A DNA stretch of 33,992 nucleotides from Sphingobacteriales bacterium 44-15 (GTDB lineage: Bacteria > Bacteroidota > Bacteroidia > Chitinophagales > Chitinophagaceae). A model generated the notes under the pieces. The model did no database searches. It saw only the letters and a program-made list of their open reading frames with translations, and was not told the DNA's origin. Positions 23,725-29,786 of the stretch are shown here, piece by piece. Each line of letters opens with the position of its first letter. Position 1 is the first letter of the stretch. Where the stretch lies: positions 1 through 33,992 of the forward strand of contig MKWG01000041.1 in NCBI GenBank assembly GCA_001899685.1. The letters run 5' to 3'. A program made the translations under genes and the position numbers.

Positions 23725-24303
23725 TTGGAGTTTATTAAGAACATATCACCTGCTGCGGAAAATAGTGACCAGGATCTGATAGCGCTGTATAAGCGATCAA
23801 AAGACCTTTCCGTTTTGTCAGCGCTATATCAGCGGTATATGGAGTTGGTATACGGGGTTTGCCTTAAATATTTTAAAGAGCAGGAACGCAGCAAAGATGC
23901 CGTAATGAATATTTTTGAGGAATTGGTACAAAAACTGCAGGTACATGAAGTAAGTAATTTTAAAAGCTGGCTGCATACGCTTACCCGCAATCACTGCCTG
24001 ATGCAGCTGCGTACGCCTAAAAACCTTAAAACCACAAGCTTTAGCTCGGACTATATGCAATCAGAAGAAATGGTGCATCTTAACGGGATATTTGAAAAAG
24101 AAGAACAGTTTGCCCGGCTGGAGAAATGTATGGACAGGCTGCCTGAGCAGCAAAAGCGGTCGGTAGCGCTTTTTTATATAGAGCAAAAATGCTATGAAGA
24201 AATTGTGGAGATCACCGGCTATGAATGGAATAAGGTGAGAAGCTATATACAGAATGCAAGAAGAAATTTGAAGATTTGTATGGAGAAAGAAAAACAAACC
24301 TGA
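23725..24303 (+). CDS. RNA polymerase ECF-type sigma factor
   Basis: About 192 residues, with sigma region 2 (L-S-A-L-Y-Q-R-Y-M-E-L-V-Y-G-V-C-L-K-Y-F and F-K-S-W-L-H-T-L-T-R-N-H-C-L) and region 4 (L-P-E-Q-Q-K-R-S-V-A-L-F-Y-I-E, then the recognition helix E-W-N-K-V-R-S-Y-I-Q-N-A-R-R-N-L). No upstream in-frame ATG exists; the frame opens at a TTG at 23704. A second TTG at 23725, giving M-E-F-I-K-N-I, fits the usual length better and is chosen, but is uncertain. It lies 19 bases before the TonB-like membrane protein gene, which likely plays the anti-sigma or sensor role, and is divergent from the VWA gene. Confidence 0.88.
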   Translation: MEFIKNISPAAENSDQDLIALYKRSKDLSVLSALYQRYMELVYGVCLKYFKEQERSKDAVMNIFEELVQKLQVHEVSNFKSWLHTLTRNHCLMQLRTPKNLKTTSFSSDYMQSEEMVHLNGIFEKEEQFARLEKCMDRLPEQQKRSVALFYIEQKCYEEIVEITGYEWNKVRSYIQNARRNLKICMEKEKQT

Positions 24304-24322
24304 GCAAACGAGTATATATTAA

Positions 24323-25633
24323 ATGTCAGCAGACAACAAAAATACCGGTACTTACACAGCAGCAGATATTGAACGCTATCTGAACGGGCAGATGACTGCC
24401 GCTGAGAAGCATGCGCTGGAAAAGGCTGCCCTGGAAGATCCTTTTCTTGCAGAAGCCATGGAAGGCTATGCCGGCGTGCCTGATCTGCCCGTGGAGTCGG
24501 ATATTGCAGCGCTGAAGCAGCGCCTGGGTGAAAAGAATGCAGTTAATAAGATCATACCAATGCGTAAGTACCGCGTTTGGTGGAGCGCCGCTGCAGCTAT
24601 ATTGCTGGTAGCAGGTACTGCCACCACCTGGTATTTGTTTAACCAGCTGCCGGGGCATGAGATAGCTCAAAAAACCAAAGAGATCCACCCCCCCGCTGCT
24701 CAAAGCGCTACGGTGCCGGACTCATCAACTGAAAATAAGGAGAAAGACAAAACCGTTTCGCAGGATGAGCCAAAAGCTTCCGTACCGGAAGAAAAAAAGC
24801 AAAGTATCATCAAACCCAATAAAAATAATATAAGTATTGACACTGTATCTAAGCTATCCGATAATATAGCCACAGAGGCGGTTCCTGCACCACAGCCTGT
24901 AAAGACACAGCCGCCACCCGGTAATCCGCTGAAAAATGAGGTAGAAGCGAAAGCCGGGGATGTTGCTGCGGATAAGCAGGATATTACCCGGTCTGCCGCG
25001 CAGGCGCCCACAATACAACGGGAAAGGGCAAATGCCTATATTCCTTCTCATATCTTTAAAGGAAAGATTACTGATAGCAATGACAAGCCATTGCCCTTTG
25101 TAAATATCACCGCCGCCGGCATGCATACCTATACTGATGCACAGGGCAATTTTACTATCCTAAGCGGGGACTCCATTGTAAGCGCTTCTGTAAGGTCTGT
25201 GGGCTATGAGCCTAAAAATGCAGTGCTTGCCTCCGATATTCCTTTAAATAATATTAAGCTCTTTCCCGGGAATAACGAGTTGTCGGAAGTAGTGGTAACA
25301 GGATATGCCCTTAAGAAAGCAAAAGAAATGAGAAAGCAGGCTGAGGCACAGGATGAAGCAACAGCAGCCGAGCCGGTGGATGGGTGGGGTAATTATGATA
25401 TCTATCTCAGCAATAACAAAAGACTTCCTTCCGAAAAAAATAAGACTACAGGCGGATTTGTAGAAGTATCTTTTACAGTTAATAAAGCAGGTATGCTATA
25501 TGATTTTAAAATAGAAAGATCTACCTGCAGCGCCTGCAATAAAGAAGCCGTCAGGCTGATTAAAGAAGGCCCTAAATGGCGGTTGACAGAGAGTGATCAA
25601 CCAGGGAAAATAACAGTTGCTATCCAGTTTTAG
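24323..25633 (+). CDS. Single-pass membrane protein with CarboxypepD_reg and TonB-C-like domains
   Basis: A 436-residue protein. The N-terminal about 80 residues (Y-T-A-A-D-I-E-R-Y-L-N-G-Q-M-T-A-A-E-K-H-A-L-E) resemble the cytoplasmic end of anti-sigma factors. One transmembrane helix spans about 88-107. A long Pro/Lys/Gln-rich periplasmic linker follows, then a carboxypeptidase-regulatory-like domain (I-F-K-G-K-I-T-D-S-N-D-K-P-L-P-F-V-N) ending in S-E-V-V-V-T-G-Y-A near 322-329. The last about 80 residues (G-G-F-V-E-V-S-F-T-V-N-K-A-G-M-L-Y-D-F) are TonB-C-like. This layout fits an anti-sigma or envelope-signalling partner of the adjacent sigma factor, and shares its module with the divergent VWA protein. 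The exact role is inferred. Confidence 0.8.
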   Translation: MSADNKNTGTYTAADIERYLNGQMTAAEKHALEKAALEDPFLAEAMEGYAGVPDLPVESDIAALKQRLGEKNAVNKIIPMRKYRVWWSAAAAILLVAGTATTWYLFNQLPGHEIAQKTKEIHPPAAQSATVPDSSTENKEKDKTVSQDEPKASVPEEKKQSIIKPNKNNISIDTVSKLSDNIATEAVPAPQPVKTQPPPGNPLKNEVEAKAGDVAADKQDITRSAAQAPTIQRERANAYIPSHIFKGKITDSNDKPLPFVNITAAGMHTYTDAQGNFTILSGDSIVSASVRSVGYEPKNAVLASDIPLNNIKLFPGNNELSEVVVTGYALKKAKEMRKQAEAQDEATAAEPVDGWGNYDIYLSNNKRLPSEKNKTTGGFVEVSFTVNKAGMLYDFKIERSTCSACNKEAVRLIKEGPKWRLTESDQPGKITVAIQF

Positions 25634-25646
25634 AAAATATGATTTT

Positions 25647-25667
25647 GGAATACAGATATTCCTTTTT
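25647..25667 (+). terminator. Intrinsic terminator after the TonB-like gene
   Basis: GGAATA and TATTCC form a 6-bp stem around CAGA, followed directly by TTTTT. It starts 14 bases after the stop codon. The stem is short and AT-rich, but the U run makes this a plausible rho-independent terminator for the sigma/TonB-like operon. Confidence 0.55.
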
Positions 25668-25779
25668 ACGTAATTATTCTTACTGTCTTATCTGTTATCT
25701 TCGTCTTTGGAAAAATCATTTATGCGTATAAAATGTTTTTCCTTTTTTGATACCGATTAATCAATAAAAACGACTACAC

Positions 25780-26610
25780 ATGAAAAAAATCATTTTACTT
25801 GCTGCTTGTGCCGGGATATTCTGTTTTGCCCAGGCCCAGTTGAAAACGCCTGCGCCCTCACCGGGACAGTATATAAAGCAGGACTTCGGATTGTCTTCCA
25901 TTGAGGTTTCTTATTCAAGGCCTGCAGTGAAGGGAAGAACGATATTCGGCGATCTTGTTCCCTGGAATAAAGTATGGCGTACAGGAGCCAATGCCGCTAC
26001 CACTATCACCTTTGGTGATGAGGTGACCTTTGGCGGTCAAAAAGTGCCGGCAGGTAAATACGGATTGCTGACCATTCCCAATCCAACAGAATGGACAGTA
26101 ATATTGACCAAACAGTTGGATGTAACAAGCCCTGCCGCTTATAAGCAGGACCAGGACGTGGCCCGTGTGAAAGTAACAGTAGATGACCTCCCTTTCTCGC
26201 TTGAATCTTTCCTGATCTCATTTAATTCGGTACACCCGTCTTCAATGGAGTTGCTGATCGGCTGGGATCAAACCATTGTGAGGATCCCTATTACTACGGA
26301 TATTGATAAAAAGATCAACGCCCAGATTGAAAGCCTGAAGGGAAAGGAAAACTTTCCTTATTTCAATGCCGCTGTTTATTATCTTGAAAACGGCAAAGAC
26401 CTGAATACTGCATTAGGATGGTTTAATAAAGCTGCACAGCAAAGCCCCGATGCTTACTGGGTGCTGTACCAGAAAGCAAAATGCGAAGCTAAACTGGGTA
26501 AGAACAAAGAGGCTGTTGCTACTGCCAATAAATCTATTGCATTGGCAACCACAGCAAAAAACGATGATTATGTTACCCTCAATCAAAAGCTGATTGCGAT
26601 GCTAAAATAA
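25780..26610 (+). CDS. DUF2911 periplasmic protein with C-terminal TPR-like helices
   Basis: A 276-residue protein with a signal peptide ending F-A-Q-A-Q. The DUF2911 region covers about 30-170 (V-S-Y-S-R-P-A-V-K-G-R-T-I-F-G, L-V-P-W-N-K-V-W-R-T-G-A-N-A-A-T, K-V-P-A-G-K-Y-G-L-L-T-I-P). The C-terminal about 90 residues have a TPR-like pattern (A-L-G-W-F-N-K-A-A-Q-Q-S-P-D-A-Y-W-V-L-Y-Q-K-A). Family function is unknown. It is a single gene flanked upstream by a terminator and downstream by the convergent hairpin repeat. Confidence 0.9.
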   Translation: MKKIILLAACAGIFCFAQAQLKTPAPSPGQYIKQDFGLSSIEVSYSRPAVKGRTIFGDLVPWNKVWRTGANAATTITFGDEVTFGGQKVPAGKYGLLTIPNPTEWTVILTKQLDVTSPAAYKQDQDVARVKVTVDDLPFSLESFLISFNSVHPSSMELLIGWDQTIVRIPITTDIDKKINAQIESLKGKENFPYFNAAVYYLENGKDLNTALGWFNKAAQQSPDAYWVLYQKAKCEAKLGKNKEAVATANKSIALATTAKNDDYVTLNQKLIAMLK

Positions 26611-26677
26611 GCGGTTCTGATAATGACGTTTTGTTGACAGCCACGAATTTCAGTGGACTGTTCGATAGGGTTATTTT

Positions 26678-26744
26678 GGATATAACAAAGCCACGAATGC
26701 ACTAATGTTTTTTAATATTTATTAGTGCATTTGCGGCTATCTTT
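26678..26744. terminator. Convergent-junction hairpin repeat, copy 3, with T run
   Basis: AGCCACGAATGCACTAAT (26689-26706) and ATTAGTGCATTTGCGGCT (26721-26738) pair at 16 of 18 positions, followed by ATCTTTTTT, so it terminates plus-strand transcripts from the DUF2911 gene. The preceding TTTTGGATATAACAAAG matches the start of copy 1. The element separates the DUF2911 gene from the convergent minus-strand operon. Confidence 0.7.
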
Positions 26745-26752
26745 TTTAAAAG

Positions 26753-26902
26753 CTATTCATGCCTTTCTGAAGCACTTTTTGCAGATACCTGCTTCTCTGA
26801 AGCATTGATCTTATACAGGTAACTTGCCAGCACCAGTACCAGCGCCGGCAGCGTGATCAGTAGCAGGAAAAGCTTTAATTTTTTTAAAGTGGTACCTGTC
26901 AT
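26753..26902 (-). CDS. Small membrane protein, 49 residues
   Basis: A 49-codon frame beginning M-T-G-T-T-L-K-K-L-K, then one hydrophobic helix (L-F-L-L-L-I-T-L-P-A-L-V-L-V-L-A-S-Y-L) and a short polar tail ending E-R-H-E before TAG. The basic N-terminus and single helix predict an inner-membrane protein with its tail outside. It is the last minus-strand frame before the convergent hairpin and lies 129 bases after the ketosynthase-fragment gene, so it may close that operon. No family is recognised. Confidence 0.55.
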   Translation of the reverse strand: MTGTTLKKLKLFLLLITLPALVLVLASYLYKINASEKQVSAKSASERHE

Positions 26903-27031
26903 AATAAAGCTGTGATGATTTGATTTTTTTCAAACGCAGGTATTTCTTTTGAAGTATTGATAAATATTCACTTTAAGAGACCTTTGAAAGGGTTAATATC
27001 ATATATCAACCATAGCAGCAACGTCGGGGCG

Positions 27032-27424
27032 CTAATCTATTATAATGATCAATGTATCCTCCAGTCCTAACCTTTCCTGGTCTTCTGCTGCCTGTTTTAA
27101 AACCTCATTGATATGCTCCTGGTTTTCGGGAGGGCAGGTGAAAGTATAGTTAGGGCCCGTAATACCAAAATGGCGTGCAATATAACCACAGGCGCTGTTG
27201 GCCAATGTCCAGGGAAATAATTCCGGATTAGCAAATGCCGCCCCGTTTTTTATTACGTCTTTCCAGAAAGCAAGTGAGGCATTGGCGCCGGTATGGTTCG
27301 AGATCACATAAAGACCGGTCGCATCCGGCCGGCGCGGCCTGCCAAATTCTTTTTCTATGCTGTCTACAATACCCGGCATTGCTTCTTTTTCGAGTGTATC
27401 TCCTATATGAACATGGCAGATCAT
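27032..27424 (-). CDS. Ketosynthase-like fragment protein, 130 residues
   Basis: The 130-residue product resembles the middle of the N-terminal half of a beta-ketoacyl synthase: G-L-Y-V-I-S-N-H-T-G-A, then A-N-P-E-L-F-P-W-T-L-A-N-S-A-C-G-Y-I-A-R-H-F-G-I-T-G-P-N. After G-P-N, where a ketosynthase has the T-A-C active-site elbow, it reads Y-T-F-T-C-P-P-E-N-Q. The elbow is therefore altered and the C-terminal half with the His residues is missing, so condensation activity is unlikely. It may be a scaffold or chain-length-factor-like partner of the full ketosynthase encoded 16 bases upstream. Not obviously a decayed gene, because the frame is intact with clean ends. Confidence 0.65.
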   Translation of the reverse strand: MICHVHIGDTLEKEAMPGIVDSIEKEFGRPRRPDATGLYVISNHTGANASLAFWKDVIKNGAAFANPELFPWTLANSACGYIARHFGITGPNYTFTCPPENQEHINEVLKQAAEDQERLGLEDTLIIIID

Positions 27425-27440
27425 ATAATGAATGAAAGTT

Positions 27441-28586
27441 TTAAGATAAACAGGAGCCCAGCACTAAAGAGGCATTCAACCCTCCAAACGCAGAGGCATT
27501 ATTTATGGCTATACGGATCTTTTTTTGAACAACTGCAGTGGTGCAACCCAGCCCGATCGCAGTATCCTGCACAGTAAAACCGGCTGTAGGCGGAATGGTT
27601 TGAGTGGCTATTCCCTGTGCGCATATCGCGAGCTCAAGCGCTGAGGCTGCTCCCAGCGCATGACCAATAGCACCTTTGCTGCCGCTGAGCACCGGCATGC
27701 CGGTTGTAAAAACGCTTTTTAAAGCAAGGGCTTCTGCAGTGTCCGACACTTTGGTGCCGCTGCCGTGTATGTTCACCCAGTCCACTTCATCTTTGCTGAT
27801 ACCAGCCTGCTGTAATGCCGCCATCATGGCCCTGCTCAGCCCCCTGCCGTCGGGATGCGGAGAAGTGGGATGATAGGCATCGCAGCTCAATCCTAATGCA
27901 TATACTTTTGCCAATGGCGTTGCGCCGCGTTGTACGGCATCGTTCATCCGCTCCAGGATAAATATCGCAGCCCCTTCGCCTAATATCATACCGCTCCTTT
28001 GTGCGTCAAATGGCTTACATGCATCAGATGCCATTGCCCTGGATCTGCTGAAGCCCACCATCGCAATTCTTGAAAACGGTTCTGCACCGCCTGCTATAGC
28101 AACGGAGATATCGCCACGCTGCAGCGCATGCATTGCCATACCCACGGCATAGTTGCCGGCAGTACAGGCGGTAGACAAAGCCTGCACAGGACCTGTCAGC
28201 CGGTATGCACCTGCTATTGCTTTGGCAATAGAAAAAGTATTGTACTGTCCGGGGTCAATAGCCGCACCTTCCGCCGCCATCTCGTATGCCATGCTTTCTC
28301 CCAGGGTGCTTCCTAAAAAGACACCGGTATTTTCAGGCAGTTGAATACGGGATTGAGCTATTGCCTGCTTTGTGGCATCTAAAGCCATATAAGTGCCACG
28401 GTGCACAGGAGGAGCTTCAAAATCCTGTACTCTGCATGCATGGGTATTCCGGTATCCTGCTGCTTCAAGATCGGCAAAATGTTTCAGCGAAGTTTTACCT
28501 GCCAGCAGATTGTTCCACAGCATATCCATCCCGATGCCCAACGGAGATACAACACCTATACCGGTGATCACGATACTGTTGTTCAT
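27441..28586 (-). CDS. Beta-ketoacyl-ACP synthase (FabF/KAS II-like)
   Basis: A 381-residue ketosynthase with all catalytic residues: C141 in S-T-A-C-T-A-G, H274 in N-I-H-G-S-G-T, and K304 and H309 in G-S-K-G-A-I-G-H. The start V-I-T-G-I-G-V-V-S-P-L-G and end N-N-A-S-A-F-G-G-L-N-A-S are standard. It is about 30 residues shorter than typical FabF. It condenses an acyl thioester with malonyl-ACP. Its ATG overlaps the ACP stop by four bases (ATGA), so the two are translationally coupled and the encoded ACP is its likely partner. This is not the housekeeping fabF setting; the operon begins with a repeat protein and a peptidase. Confidence 0.92.
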   Translation of the reverse strand: MNNSIVITGIGVVSPLGIGMDMLWNNLLAGKTSLKHFADLEAAGYRNTHACRVQDFEAPPVHRGTYMALDATKQAIAQSRIQLPENTGVFLGSTLGESMAYEMAAEGAAIDPGQYNTFSIAKAIAGAYRLTGPVQALSTACTAGNYAVGMAMHALQRGDISVAIAGGAEPFSRIAMVGFSRSRAMASDACKPFDAQRSGMILGEGAAIFILERMNDAVQRGATPLAKVYALGLSCDAYHPTSPHPDGRGLSRAMMAALQQAGISKDEVDWVNIHGSGTKVSDTAEALALKSVFTTGMPVLSGSKGAIGHALGAASALELAICAQGIATQTIPPTAGFTVQDTAIGLGCTTAVVQKKIRIAINNASAFGGLNASLVLGSCLS

Positions 28587-28837
28587 GCCGCTATCATTTT
28601 GCCCTGCAGGTAGACAGCGGTAGCGCTGAGGGAATGAAGTTCCTGCAGGTCTTTGTCAGGTATCATTATCCTGAAGGTCTGCTCGATCCGTGCTACAAAT
28701 TCCACCAGCTCTAATGAATCCAGCCCCCAGTCGTCGCGGAAGCTGTCGGTATCCCTGATGTCATTTGTGACCTGTGGCTTTACAATGCCAAGCTCAAGCC
28801 GTAATTGTTGTATAATATCGTATTCCTGCATATCCAA
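28583..28837 (-). CDS. Acyl carrier protein
   Basis: An 84-residue acidic four-helix carrier protein. The phosphopantetheine site is S41 in W-G-L-D-S-L-E-L-V-E-F, with the F-R-D-D sequence before it typical of carrier proteins. Either ATG at 28837 or 28831 could be the start. It presents acyl intermediates to the ketosynthase encoded directly downstream with a 4-base overlap. A 16-base gap separates it from the peptidase gene. A phosphopantetheinyl transferase must be supplied from elsewhere. Confidence 0.9.
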   Translation of the reverse strand: MDMQEYDIIQQLRLELGIVKPQVTNDIRDTDSFRDDWGLDSLELVEFVARIEQTFRIMIPDKDLQELHSLSATAVYLQGKMIAA

Positions 28838-28853
28838 TGTTTATTAAATTGAT

Positions 28854-29786
28854 TTAATTAAAGACAGCTACAGCGCTCGCCTTTTGTATACTGCCTGCGT
28901 CCGAATATAACGGCGCAAACGGATCCCCGATAATACGGTAATGTTGTACCGCTTCCATATTCGGGGGCTGGGCTTGCAGGAGCAGATCTCCTAAATTATC
29001 TATACCATTATTCAGGGCAGTACAGATCCTTATCGCCCATTTCATGTTGTCTGTATGTTTCGTTTCCCGCACGGCGCCAAAAGCAGCAGCCGATACACCC
29101 ATTAGAGGAAGGGATTCTGTATAGGAGACCCCCGTTCTCCTGCGGCTTGCAGTCCTGCAGCATAGCGATAACACGCATCCCATAGGCTTACCGCTGAAAT
29201 CTTTAAAATGGTGGGAACGCATACCGTAATATCCAACCCATCCTACCGGCCTGCCATGACCGAAATATATGCCCATCCCCAGTCCCGTTCCTAATGCTCC
29301 CACTACATTTTCCCTTGTAATGATATCCCCCGTCCATCTGAAAACCTTTATCTGCTCTTCAAGCAGCTCCGACATACGGTCAGAAAGTTTTAAATACCGG
29401 GGATGCCACTGTGCGAGCAATGCCATCCCCGGAGTAGCGTGGTTGCGTTGGTGCACTGTCTTCAGTGTACGTACAAATGTCAGCACATCATTTTCCTTTT
29501 GTAGCGGCAGCCATGCCGCAGGTATCTTTCTTCCTTTTTTTGTAAAGAGAAAAGGACCCGGTAAAACGGTAGAAGGCGCATAAGATTTTTTGCCCGTCAC
29601 CAACACAGCATTGATATCTTCTGTAAGTAAAGCGCTATAAAAATGTTCCTCCGGCGGACGCCCGCTATAAGGCACACATACGCAGCGTATGTGAAGCTGC
29701 TTATAGGCTTCCGACAGGCATGCGCCTGCAAAGGGCATGTCTGCCGGATAAGCCAATAACAAATTCCTGTTTGCTTTATGCCGCAT
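28854..29786 (-). CDS. Caspase-fold cysteine peptidase, C25/CHAT-like
   Basis: The chosen start gives 310 residues with no signal peptide. The C-terminal half has the clan CD dyad pattern: I-Y-F-G-H177-G-R-P-V-G-W on one strand end, then C-V-L-S-L-C209-C210-R-T-A on the next. C210 is the better match to the catalytic Cys of gingipain-type and CHAT peptidases. It is followed by Y-T-E-S-L-P-L-M-G-V-S-A-A-A-F-G-A and a closing Y-R-I-I-G-D-P-F-A-P-L, similar to the end of C25 domains. The first about 125 residues resemble no catalytic domain and may bind a partner. The frame is open upstream to 29834, but the ATG at 29786 overlaps the repeat-protein gene by only 11 bases, a coupling arrangement. 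Its probable substrate is that co-encoded protein. Confidence 0.7.
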   Translation of the reverse strand: MRHKANRNLLLAYPADMPFAGACLSEAYKQLHIRCVCVPYSGRPPEEHFYSALLTEDINAVLVTGKKSYAPSTVLPGPFLFTKKGRKIPAAWLPLQKENDVLTFVRTLKTVHQRNHATPGMALLAQWHPRYLKLSDRMSELLEEQIKVFRWTGDIITRENVVGALGTGLGMGIYFGHGRPVGWVGYYGMRSHHFKDFSGKPMGCVLSLCCRTASRRRTGVSYTESLPLMGVSAAAFGAVRETKHTDNMKWAIRICTALNNGIDNLGDLLLQAQPPNMEAVQHYRIIGDPFAPLYSDAGSIQKASAVAVFN

